Shown: piece after piece, positions 1-6,171 of the stretch | Position numbering within the stretch: the stretch's first letter is position 1 | Layout: the number at the start of each line of letters is the position of its first letter | NCBI GenBank assembly: GCA_023412175.1 | Contig: JAEYOB010000393.1 | Coordinates: 1-6,171, forward strand | Direction of reading: 5' to 3' | Length of the DNA: 6,171 bases | Source: Pseudomonadota bacterium | GTDB lineage: Bacteria; Pseudomonadota; Alphaproteobacteria; Azospirillales; Azospirillaceae | Made by a program: the position numbers and the translations under genes | Notes under the pieces: model-generated | The model's input: only the letters and a program-made list of their open reading frames with translations | What the model was told of the DNA's origin: nothing | Database searches by the model: none

Positions 1-237
1 GTTGAGGCCGATGCACACGAACTTGCCGACCCGCCCGACGCACGGGCCGAGGCGCGGCGTGCCCGGCACCAGCGGCAGCGACGCCGGATCGATGCCGCGC
101 AGGCGGGCGAGCCCGGCCGGGGTCAGCGCCTCGCCGGCGACGTCGTCCACCGTGCCGGACAGGTCGCGGATGCGGCCTTCCATGTCGAGCAGGCCCGGCT
201 TCTCCCGGCCCGCGGGGCCGTAACGCAGCAGCTTCAT
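1..237 (-). CDS. FAH-family hydrolase, N-terminal part (likely 2,4-diketo-3-deoxy sugar-acid hydrolase), cut by window edge
   Basis: Only the first 79 codons are present; the reading frame is open to base 1. The protein begins MKLLRYGPAGREKPGLLD and ends at the window edge in VGRVGKFVCIGLN. This is the N-terminal domain and the start of the catalytic core of the fumarylacetoacetate hydrolase family subgroup of about 280 residues. That subgroup is often labelled ureidoglycolate lyase, but characterised members in sugar clusters are 2,4-diketo-3-deoxy-L-fuconate or -L-rhamnonate hydrolases. They split the C3-C4 bond of a 2,4-diketo acid to pyruvate plus lactate or glycolate in the cytoplasm. 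The acidic metal-binding residues of the fold lie outside the window and cannot be checked. The ATG at 235-237 is preceded by AAGGGAG, which overlaps the TAA of the dehydrogenase just upstream (15-base gap). Sitting directly after a BDH2-like C4 dehydrogenase supports the diketo-acid role. Family assignment is firm; the substrate is inferred. Confidence 0.85.
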   Translation of the reverse strand, partial: MKLLRYGPAGREKPGLLDMEGRIRDLSGTVDDVAGEALTPAGLARLRGIDPASLPLVPGTPRLGPCVGRVGKFVCIGLN

Positions 238-247
238 GTGTCCCGTT

Positions 248-252
248 CTCCC

Positions 253-254
<2 letters not shown>
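248..254 (-). promoter_or_regulatory. Ribosome binding site of the FAH-family gene, overlapping the SDR stop
   Basis: AAGGGAG on the minus strand, sharing two bases with the TAA (253-255) of the BDH2-like SDR gene. Spacing to the ATG at 235-237 is ten bases. It supports the ATG chosen for the partial hydrolase gene and its membership of the same operon. Confidence 0.6.
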
Positions 255-1017
<763 letters not shown>

Positions 1018-1764
1018 TCAGTAGGTCGCCCGCCCGCCGCTGAGGTCGAAGACGGCGCCGGTCGTAAAGGAGTTCTCGGCCGACACCAGCCACGCCACCA
1101 TGGCGGCGATCTCCTCGACCTGCACGAAGCGGCCGCGCGGGATCTTCGACAGCATGTAGTCGATGTGCGCTTCGGTCATCTGCTCGAAGATGCGCGTGCG
1201 CGCGGCAGCCGGGGTGATGGCGTTGACGGCGATGTCGTGCCCGGCCAGCTCCTTGCCCAGCGACTTCACCAGCGCGATGACGCCGGCCTTGGCAGCGCTG
1301 TAGGCCGAGGCGTTGGGGTTGCCCTCCTTGCCGGCGATGGAGGCGGTGGCGACGATGCGGCCGTAATTCTGCGCGATCATCCCGGGCACCACGGCGCGGC
1401 AGCACAGGAAGATTCCCGTCAGGTCGATCTCCAGGACGCGGCGCCATTCCTCGGGCGGGTACTCCCAGACCTTCATGTTCGGGCCGGAGATGCCGGCGTT
1501 GGCGACCAGGATGTCGATGCCGCCGAGACGGTCGGCGGTGCTCCGGGCCGCCGCATCGACACTGGCGGCGTCGGTGACGTCCACGGCGACGGCGTGCACC
1601 CGCGGGCCGAGTTGCGCGGCGGTCTGCTCGGCGAGGCCGGAATCCTGGTCCCACAGCGCGACCGAAGCGCCCGACGCCAGCAGCCGTTCGGCAATGGCAC
1701 GCCCGATGCCCTGGGCGCCGCCGGTGACGACGGCGCGGCGGCCGTCCAGGTCGATGCGGTTCAT
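1018..1764 (-). CDS. SDR-family NAD-dependent oxidoreductase, possible sugar 1-dehydrogenase
   Basis: A 248-residue classical SDR. It shows TGGAQGIG (14-21), Asp39 predicting NAD preference, NAG (89-91), and catalytic Ser142, Tyr155 and Lys159. The usual Asn of the catalytic tetrad is replaced by Asp114 in IDLTG, and the common PG after beta-6 is PA (185-186, in TPAAARTRI). The C-terminus FDLSGGRATY differs from the BDH2-like neighbour, so the two SDRs are not recent duplicates. General annotation would call it a FabG-like 3-oxoacyl-ACP reductase, but its place between a sugar-acid dehydratase and a keto-deoxy-acid dehydrogenase argues for sugar catabolism. The most useful hypothesis is oxidation of the free aldose at C1 to the lactone, since no other first-step enzyme is visible here; a second C4 or C5 dehydrogenase is also possible. 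The ATG at 1762-1764 has AGGAG seven to eight bases upstream and starts 23 bases after the dehydratase stop. Family certain, reaction uncertain. Confidence 0.87.
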   Translation of the reverse strand: MNRIDLDGRRAVVTGGAQGIGRAIAERLLASGASVALWDQDSGLAEQTAAQLGPRVHAVAVDVTDAASVDAAARSTADRLGGIDILVANAGISGPNMKVWEYPPEEWRRVLEIDLTGIFLCCRAVVPGMIAQNYGRIVATASIAGKEGNPNASAYSAAKAGVIALVKSLGKELAGHDIAVNAITPAAARTRIFEQMTEAHIDYMLSKIPRGRFVQVEEIAAMVAWLVSAENSFTTGAVFDLSGGRATY

Positions 1765-1771
1765 GACCTTT

Positions 1772-1777
1772 GCTCCT
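1772..1777 (-). promoter_or_regulatory. Ribosome binding site of the second SDR gene
   Basis: AGGAGC on the minus strand, seven bases before the ATG at 1762-1764, in the 23-base gap after the dehydratase stop (TAG, 1788-1790). A second AGGAG copy lies about ten bases further upstream at the dehydratase stop, but it is too far from the ATG to be the main site. Confidence 0.65.
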
Positions 1778-1787
1778 GATGAGGCTC

Positions 1788-3518
1788 CTAATGGGATTCG
1801 CGGGGGACCGCCGCGCCACGGCAGCCGACCAGGAAGTCGAGATCGGCGCCCTTGTCGGCCTGCATGACATGCTCGACGTAGAGCGACTGATAGCCACCCT
1901 TCATCGCCGGTTCCGGCGGCGTCCAGGCGGCACGGCGGCGCGCCAGCTCCTCGTCCGGCACGTCCAGGTGCAGGCGGCGCGCGTCCACGTCCAGCTCGAT
2001 CATGTCGCCGTCGCGCACCAGCGCCAGCGGCCCGCCGGTCGCTGCCTCCGGGCAGACGTGCAGCACCACCGTGCCGTAGGCGGTGCCGGACATGCGGGCG
2101 TCGGAGATGCGCACCATGTCGGTGATGCCCTTCTGCAGCACCTTGGGCGGCAGGCCCATGTTGCCGACCTCGGCCATGCCGGGATAGCCCTTCGGGCCGC
2201 AGTTCTGGAGCACCATCACGCAGGTCTCGTCGATGTCGAGGTCCGGGTCCTCGATGCGGGCGTGGTAGTCCTCGATGCTGCTGAACACCACCGCACGCCC
2301 GCGGTGCGTCATCAGGTGCGGCGAGGCGGCCGAGGGCTTCAGCACCGCTCCGTCCGGCGCCAGGTTGCCGCGCAGCACCGCCACGCCGCCGTGCTCAACC
2401 AGCGGCCGGTCGAAGGGGCGGACGACCTCCTCGTTCCAGTTCCTGGCATTCTCGCAGTTCTCCCACAGCGTCCGGCCGTTGACGGTCAGGGCGTCCCTGT
2501 GCAGCAGCCCCTGCTCGCCCAGCGCCCGCACCACGGCCGGCACGCCGCCGGCGTAGTAGAAATCCTCCATCAGGAAGCGGCCGGACGGCATCAGGTCCAC
2601 CAGCGTCGGCACCTCGTGGCCCAGCCGGTCCCAGTCGTCCAGCGTCAGCTCGACGCCGATGCGCCCGGCCATGGCGATCAGGTGGATGACGGCGTTGGTC
2701 GAGCCGCCGATGGCGCCGTTGACGCGGATGGCGTTCTCGAAATTCGCCTTGGTGAGGATGCGGTCGAGCGTCAGGTCCTCGTGGACCATCTCGACGATGC
2801 GCCGCCCGGCCATGTGCGCCAGCACGTTGCGGCGGGAATCCGCGGCCGGCGTCGCGGCGTTCTGCGGCAGGCCGAGGCCGAGCGCCTCGACCATGGAGGC
2901 CATGGTGGACGCCGTGCCCATGGTCATGCAGTGTCCGACCGAGCGCGACATGCACGCCTCGGCGTCCATGAAGTCCTCCAGGCTCATCTTGCCGGCCTTG
3001 ACGTCCTCGCTGAACTGCCAGACCGCGGTGCCGGAGCCGATCAGCCCGCCGCGGTAGTGCCCGTTCAGCATCGGCCCGCCGGACACCACGATGGTCGGCA
3101 GGTTGCAGCTCGCCGCGCCCATGACCAGCGACGGCGTGGTCTTGTCGCAGCCGCACAGCAGCACGACGCCGTCGATCGGATTGCCGCGGATCGACTCCTC
3201 CACGTCCATTGACGCCAAGTTGCGGAACAACATGGCGGTCGGGCGCAGGTTGGTCTCGCCCAGCGACATCACCGGGAACTCCAGCGGGAAGCCTCCGGCC
3301 TCGTAGACGCCGCGCTTCACCCGCTCGGCCAGCAGGCGGAAATGGGCGTTGCAGGGCGTCAGCTCCGACCACGTGTTGCAGATGCCGATCACCGGGCGGC
3401 CGTCGAACAGATGGCTGGGCAGGCCCTGGTTGCGCATCCAGGAACGGTGGATGAAGCCGTCCTTATCGTGGCCGCCGAACCACGCCTGGGAGCGCAGCGG
3501 TTTCTTGGCTTGCGTCAT
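1788..3518 (-). CDS. IlvD/Edd-family sugar-acid dehydratase, L-arabinonate dehydratase type
   Basis: A full-length 576-residue dehydratase. It removes water from an aldonate to give the 2-keto-3-deoxy acid, using a [2Fe-2S] cluster and Mg2+. From memory it aligns almost end to end with Rhizobium leguminosarum L-arabinonate dehydratase (about 579 residues), including the C-terminal SH. The three cluster cysteines are Cys56 (in TPCN), Cys124 (in CGCDKTTPS) and Cys197 (in GHCMTMGTAS). Asp125 and Lys126 match the metal and carbamylated-lysine positions, Glu88 is a further metal ligand, and Ser477 in RMSGTAYG is the predicted catalytic base. The rhizobial enzyme also accepts D-galactonate and D-fuconate, so the substrate here is not fixed. 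NCBI sometimes names this family araD, which clashes with ribulose-phosphate epimerase, so no symbol is given. The start ATG (3516-3518) has AGGAGG five bases upstream, overlapping the regulator's stop. A role in valine/isoleucine synthesis (IlvD proper) or as phosphogluconate dehydratase is unlikely given these motifs and neighbours. Confidence 0.93.
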   Translation of the reverse strand: MTQAKKPLRSQAWFGGHDKDGFIHRSWMRNQGLPSHLFDGRPVIGICNTWSELTPCNAHFRLLAERVKRGVYEAGGFPLEFPVMSLGETNLRPTAMLFRNLASMDVEESIRGNPIDGVVLLCGCDKTTPSLVMGAASCNLPTIVVSGGPMLNGHYRGGLIGSGTAVWQFSEDVKAGKMSLEDFMDAEACMSRSVGHCMTMGTASTMASMVEALGLGLPQNAATPAADSRRNVLAHMAGRRIVEMVHEDLTLDRILTKANFENAIRVNGAIGGSTNAVIHLIAMAGRIGVELTLDDWDRLGHEVPTLVDLMPSGRFLMEDFYYAGGVPAVVRALGEQGLLHRDALTVNGRTLWENCENARNWNEEVVRPFDRPLVEHGGVAVLRGNLAPDGAVLKPSAASPHLMTHRGRAVVFSSIEDYHARIEDPDLDIDETCVMVLQNCGPKGYPGMAEVGNMGLPPKVLQKGITDMVRISDARMSGTAYGTVVLHVCPEAATGGPLALVRDGDMIELDVDARRLHLDVPDEELARRRAAWTPPEPAMKGGYQSLYVEHVMQADKGADLDFLVGCRGAAVPRESH

Positions 3519-3523
3519 CGGCC

Positions 3524-3529
3524 CCTCCT
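3524..3529 (-). promoter_or_regulatory. Ribosome binding site of the dehydratase gene, overlapping the regulator stop
   Basis: AGGAGG on the minus strand, again as TGAGGAGG with the regulator's TGA (3529-3531). Spacing to the ATG at 3516-3518 is five bases. It supports the chosen start and suggests coupled translation of regulator and dehydratase. Confidence 0.75.
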
Positions 3530-4263
3530 CATCGGATGGTCTCCTTGGCGTTGCGGATGTCCTCGGCCGCGTGGTCCAGCAGGTCGCGCATGGCGGCCCG
3601 CGCCGCTTCCGGATCGTGGGCGCGGATGGCGTCGAGCACCGCCCGGTGGCGCGGCATCGACCGCTCGTGCGCCCCCGGCGGCATCTTGGACAGGCGGAAG
3701 CTGGCGCTGAGCGCCGCGCGGATCAGCGCGCCGAGCGGGCGCAGGAAGGCGTTGTGCGTCGCGTCCATGACGGCGAGGTGGAAGCGCACGTCCGGCTCGA
3801 CCGAGCTTTCGATGTCCGGCGCCCGCTCCATGTCGGCGTAGGCGCCGGCGATGCCCAGGATCTCGGCGTCGGTGGCACGCCGCGCGGCGAGTGCCGCCGC
3901 GTGCGGCTCGACGACGCGGCGGATCTCCATCAGGTCCTCGGCAACGCCCGGCAGGTCCGAGCCGGCGCATTGCCACGCCAGCACGTCGGGGTCGAGCATG
4001 TTCCAGTCGGCGCGCGGGCGCACGCGGGTGCCGATCTTCGGCCGCGCCTCCACCAGCCCCTTGGCCGCCAGCACCTTGACCGCCTCGCGCAGCACCGTGC
4101 GGCTGACGCCGAACGACGCCCCCAGCGCCGCCTCGTTGGGCAGCACCGTGCCCGGCGCGAAGTCGCCGCCGGCGATCCGGGCGCCCAAATCGTGCGCCAC
4201 CCGCCCGTGCAGGCTGCGGCGCGAGTAGGTGCCGCCGGAGGCCGTGGTGGAGGCGTCGAGCAT
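3529..4263 (-). CDS. GntR-family transcriptional regulator, FadR subfamily (FCD domain)
   Basis: A 244-residue cytoplasmic regulator. Residues about 17-82 form a winged helix: PNEAALGASFGVSRTVLREA (42-61) covers the recognition region and KIGTRV (76-81) the wing. The linker WNMLDPDVLAW (87-97) is typical of FadR-type regulators of sugar-acid genes such as DgoR-like proteins. Residues about 108-236 are the helical FCD effector domain. Asp158, His162 and His206 fit three of the usual metal ligands; the fourth His position appears to be Leu228, with His231 one turn later. It probably senses a pathway acid, perhaps a keto-deoxy acid, and represses this operon, but no operator could be recognised. 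It lies inside the operon: nine bases after the permease stop and ten before the dehydratase start. Its Shine-Dalgarno AAGGAG is within the last codons of the permease gene, twelve bases from the ATG, a little long. Family is clear; effector and target are inferred. Confidence 0.92.
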   Translation of the reverse strand: MLDASTTASGGTYSRRSLHGRVAHDLGARIAGGDFAPGTVLPNEAALGASFGVSRTVLREAVKVLAAKGLVEARPKIGTRVRPRADWNMLDPDVLAWQCAGSDLPGVAEDLMEIRRVVEPHAAALAARRATDAEILGIAGAYADMERAPDIESSVEPDVRFHLAVMDATHNAFLRPLGALIRAALSASFRLSKMPPGAHERSMPRHRAVLDAIRAHDPEAARAAMRDLLDHAAEDIRNAKETIR

Positions 4264-4272
4264 GGCCGCCGC

Positions 4273-5154
4273 TCACTCCTTGACCGCGCCGGTCATGCTG
4301 GCGACGTAGTGCTCGACGAAGAAGGAATAGAGGATCGCCACCGGCAGCGAACCCAGCAGCGCCCCCGCCATCAGCGAGCCCCAGTGGTAGACGTCGCCCT
4401 CCACCAGCTCGGTGATGACGCCGACCGGCACCGTCTTCTGCTCGGAGGACTGGATGAAGGTCAGCGCGTAGATGAACTCGTTCCACGACAGTGTGAAGGC
4501 GAAGATGCCGGCGGAGATCAATCCCGGCACCGCCAGCGGCAGCAGGATCTTGACCAGGATCTGAAGGCGCGAGGCGCCGTCCATCAGCGCGCATTCCTCC
4601 AGCTCGTACGGGATCGAGCGGAAATAGCCCATCAGCAGCCACGTGCAGAACGGGATGAGGAACGTCGGGTAGGTGAGGATCAGCGCCCACTTGGTGTCGA
4701 ACAGCCCATAGGCGAACACCATGGAGGCCAGCGGGATGAACAGGATCGACGGCGGCACCAGATAGGCCAGGAAGATCGCCAGACCGACGAAGCGCGCGCC
4801 CTTGAAGCGCAGCCGCTCGATGGCGTAGGCGGCGCACACCGCGCAGAACAGCGACAGGAAGGTGGACACCACCGAGACCAGCAGCGTGTTGAACAGCCAC
4901 TCGGGATAGGCGGTGTGGAACAGCAGCTTCTCGATGTTGGCCAGCGTCGGCTTGACCACCCAGAACGGGCTGAAGTTCTGGAAGTCGTACAGCTCCTCGT
5001 TCGATTTGAAGGCGGTGATCGCCATCCAGTAGAACGGGAACAGCAGCACGAACAGGAACAGCAGAAGCGGAATGTAGACGGTCACCCAGCGGCGCGGGAT
5101 GGAAGTCAGGTAGTCCATGCCGTCGGCCGGCGCCTCGTCTCGTTTGCGAGCCAT
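4273..5154 (-). CDS. Carbohydrate ABC transporter permease, MalG-like (CUT1 family)
   Basis: Inner-membrane permease of 293 residues, normal for the MalG/UgpE group. About six membrane segments are visible at roughly 25-47, 88-112, 120-147, 154-176, 205-228 and 260-282. The first has a run of Leu/Phe (LLLFLFVLLFPFYWM), followed by the FKSNEELY periplasmic start common in MalG-type proteins. The cytoplasmic EAA loop, which docks on the ATPase, lies at 187-206 (ECALMDG through ILLP); the first Ala of EAA is Cys188. It should pair with the permease encoded just upstream. ATG 5152-5154 has AGGAGG eight bases upstream, merged with the TGA of the preceding gene (13-base gap). A later Met13 is possible but has no ribosome site. 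Substrate cannot be read from the permease; the neighbours suggest a neutral sugar or a sugar acid. The ATPase and binding protein are not in the window. Confidence 0.93.
   Translation of the reverse strand: MARKRDEAPADGMDYLTSIPRRWVTVYIPLLLFLFVLLFPFYWMAITAFKSNEELYDFQNFSPFWVVKPTLANIEKLLFHTAYPEWLFNTLLVSVVSTFLSLFCAVCAAYAIERLRFKGARFVGLAIFLAYLVPPSILFIPLASMVFAYGLFDTKWALILTYPTFLIPFCTWLLMGYFRSIPYELEECALMDGASRLQILVKILLPLAVPGLISAGIFAFTLSWNEFIYALTFIQSSEQKTVPVGVITELVEGDVYHWGSLMAGALLGSLPVAILYSFFVEHYVASMTGAVKE
4276..4281 (-). promoter_or_regulatory. Ribosome binding site of the GntR regulator, inside the permease coding end
   Basis: AAGGAG on the minus strand, formed by the last two sense codons of the MalG-like permease (Lys-Glu) just before its TGA. 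Spacing to the ATG at 4261-4263 is twelve bases, longer than optimal, which could keep regulator translation lower than that of its neighbours. Confidence 0.6.
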
Positions 5155-5162
5155 GACAGTGC

Positions 5163-5168
5163 CCTCCT
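5163..5168 (-). promoter_or_regulatory. Ribosome binding site of the MalG-like permease gene, overlapping the previous stop
   Basis: AGGAGG on the minus strand; its first base is the A of the preceding gene's TGA (5168-5170), giving TGAGGAGG. Spacing to the ATG at 5152-5154 is eight bases. The overlap suggests that translation of the two permeases is coupled, which fits their equal stoichiometry in the transporter. Confidence 0.75.
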
Positions 5169-6118
5169 CAATCGCCGCCGCCCTGTTGCCAGCGGCGGCG
5201 TTGCAGGCCGAAGTAGCTGAACAGGATGGCCGCCAGCAGGAACGGGATCATCGACACGGCGATGGCCGCGCCCTCGCCCAGGTTGCCGCCGGGGATGGCG
5301 CGCTGGAACGACAGCGTCGCCATCAGGTGCGTGGCGTTCAGCGGCCCGCCGCGGGTCAGCACGTAGATGAGCTGGAAGTCGGTGAAGGTGAACAGCACCG
5401 AGAAGGTCATCACCACCGCGATGATCGGCGTCAGCATCGGGAAGGTGACGTAGCGGAAACGCTGCCACGCCGTGGCGCCGTCGATGACCGCCGCCTCGTA
5501 GAGCGACGGCGGGATGGTCTGCAGCCCGGCCAGCAGCGTGATCGCCACGAAGGGGATGCCGCGCCAGATGTTCGCCATGATGACGCTGGCCCGCGCCCAC
5601 GCCGGGTCGCCGAGGAAGTTGATGTAGTGGTCGATGAGGCCAAGCCGCAGCAGCGTCCAGGAGACGATGGAGAACTGGCTGTCGTAGATCCACCAGAAGG
5701 CGATGGCCGACAGCGCGGTCGGCACGATCCACGGCAGCAGCACGATGGCGCGCAGGAACGCCTTGAACGGCATGTGGCGGTTCAGGATCAGCGCCAGCCA
5801 GAGGCCGAGCGCAAACTTGAAGACGCTGGCGACCACCGTGTAGAGCAGAGTGTTGAAGACCGACAGCCAGAACACGCTGTCGGACCACAGCATCTCGTAG
5901 TTCTCCAGCCCGATGAACGAGCCGGCCCGCCCGACGCGGGCGTCGGTCATGCCGAGCCAGACGCCGAGCCCCAGCGGGTACGCCAGGAACAGCAGCAGCA
6001 CGGTGGCCGCGGGCAGCATGAACATCAGGCCGAGGAAGCCGCGGCTTTCGGAGAAACGGAAGCGCGGTACGAGCGACGCACGCGCCGCAGCGCGGTGGGC
6101 CTTGGTATCGACGTACAT
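5168..6118 (-). CDS. Carbohydrate ABC transporter permease, MalF-like (CUT1 family)
   Basis: Inner-membrane permease of 316 residues, typical for the MalF/UgpA group without the extra large periplasmic domain of E. coli MalF. After a basic cytoplasmic N-terminus (about 1-27), membrane segments are visible at roughly 29-54, 86-113, 122-144, 176-200, 230-253 and 284-304. The motif GLENYEMLW (70-78) after the first segment is characteristic of this group. The EAA loop that contacts the ATPase is at 208-227 (EAAVIDGATAWQRF through FP). The tail is basic and then glycine-rich (RRRWQQGGGD). It forms a heterodimer with the permease encoded next. ATG 6116-6118 has a strong AGGAGGT four bases upstream. 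In related clusters the binding-protein gene precedes this one; here that would lie beyond the right edge. Function as sugar importer is firm at family level; the substrate is unknown. Confidence 0.93.
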   Translation of the reverse strand: MYVDTKAHRAAARASLVPRFRFSESRGFLGLMFMLPAATVLLLFLAYPLGLGVWLGMTDARVGRAGSFIGLENYEMLWSDSVFWLSVFNTLLYTVVASVFKFALGLWLALILNRHMPFKAFLRAIVLLPWIVPTALSAIAFWWIYDSQFSIVSWTLLRLGLIDHYINFLGDPAWARASVIMANIWRGIPFVAITLLAGLQTIPPSLYEAAVIDGATAWQRFRYVTFPMLTPIIAVVMTFSVLFTFTDFQLIYVLTRGGPLNATHLMATLSFQRAIPGGNLGEGAAIAVSMIPFLLAAILFSYFGLQRRRWQQGGGD

Positions 6119-6121
6119 TGG

Positions 6122-6128
6122 ACCTCCT
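6122..6128 (-). promoter_or_regulatory. Strong ribosome binding site of the MalF-like permease gene
   Basis: AGGAGGT on the minus strand, close to a full match to the 16S rRNA 3' end, with a short spacing of three to four bases to the ATG at 6116-6118. It fixes the start of that gene. It directly abuts the hairpin at 6129-6157, so folding or a bound ribosome could affect each other. Confidence 0.75.
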
Positions 6129-6157
6129 GACCCCCTCTCCCCACCGGGGAGCGGGTC
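6129..6157 (-). repeat. GC-rich imperfect inverted repeat (hairpin) just upstream of the MalF-like permease gene
   Basis: Read on the minus strand, the arms are GACCC then CTCCCC, a three-base loop GGT, then GGGGAG, three unpaired bases and GGGTC. The inner stem pairs 6137-6142 with 6146-6151; the outer stem pairs 6129-6133 with 6153-6157. There is no U-run after it, so it is not a classical intrinsic terminator. It ends one base before the AGGAGG ribosome site of the permease gene. Similar CCCTCTCCCC/GGGGAG palindromes are dispersed between genes in many high-GC proteobacteria, so it may be a REP-like repeat. Between a binding-protein gene and permease genes such a hairpin commonly protects the upstream mRNA. 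Pairing is seen; the role is inferred. Confidence 0.6.
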
Positions 6158-6171
6158 GGGGTGAGGGGACT

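Noticed and set aside
1770..3212. Plus-strand open frame of 480 codons opposite the dehydratase
   Set aside because: Low-complexity His/Arg/Val-rich antisense shadow; the minus strand carries the complete dehydratase with all cluster cysteines.
1788..3518. Dihydroxy-acid dehydratase (IlvD) of branched-chain amino acid synthesis
   Set aside because: The motifs, length and C-terminal extension fit the L-arabinonate dehydratase subgroup, and the neighbours are sugar transport and catabolism genes.
3349..5220. Plus-strand open frame of 623 codons opposite the regulator and permease
   Set aside because: Longest open frame in the window but Arg/Gln/Asp/His-rich without recognisable domains, and it spans three real genes on the other strand.
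6129..6157. Intrinsic transcription terminator upstream of the permease gene
   Set aside because: The stem is not followed by a U-run on the minus strand; GTCAGGAGGTCC follows instead.
6119..6171. Promoter or FadR-type operator for the operon
   Set aside because: No -35/-10 pair and no TNGTNNNACNA-like palindrome could be seen in these 53 bases; the promoter is probably further right.

Overview
The window is a compact, high-GC stretch (roughly two thirds G+C by eye) with seven protein genes, all on the minus strand, read from the right edge to the left edge. The codon use, the sequence types and a dehydratase very close to the rhizobial L-arabinonate dehydratase suggest an alphaproteobacterium, for example Azospirillum/Rhodospirillales or Rhizobiales. 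This placement is an inference from family resemblance; no rRNA or other marker is present.

In order of transcription: a short non-coding stretch with a GC-rich hairpin (6119-6171); two inner-membrane permeases of a CUT1-type (MalF/MalG-like) sugar ABC transporter (5168-6118 and 4273-5154); a FadR-subfamily GntR regulator (3529-4263); an IlvD/Edd-family sugar-acid dehydratase of the L-arabinonate dehydratase type (1788-3518); two NAD-type short-chain dehydrogenases (1018-1764 and 253-996); and the first 79 codons of a fumarylacetoacetate hydrolase (FAH)-family enzyme that runs off the left edge (1-237). Intergenic gaps are only 9 to 23 bases, each start has a purine-rich Shine-Dalgarno site, and several of these sites overlap the stop codon of the preceding gene. 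The set therefore looks like one operon whose promoter lies beyond the right edge.

The genes fit import plus non-phosphorylative oxidation of a sugar or sugar acid. The aldonate is dehydrated to a 2-keto-3-deoxy acid by the IlvD/Edd enzyme. The acid is oxidised at C4 by the BDH2-like dehydrogenase (253-996), and the 2,4-diketo acid is cleaved by the FAH-family hydrolase to pyruvate plus lactate (from a 6-deoxyhexose) or glycolate (from a pentose). The other dehydrogenase (1018-1764) may oxidise the sugar at C1, or act elsewhere. The solute-binding protein, the ATPase and any lactonase are not in the window. The exact substrate cannot be read from the sequence; L-fucose, D-fucose, L-rhamnose, L-arabinose and similar sugars or their acids are candidates.

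No tRNA, rRNA, CRISPR array, insertion sequence or non-coding gap above 300 bases was seen. The system belongs to a known type of pathway. What is less usual is the pairing of an IlvD/Edd dehydratase with the C4-dehydrogenase/FAH-hydrolase branch, together with an unassigned second dehydrogenase.
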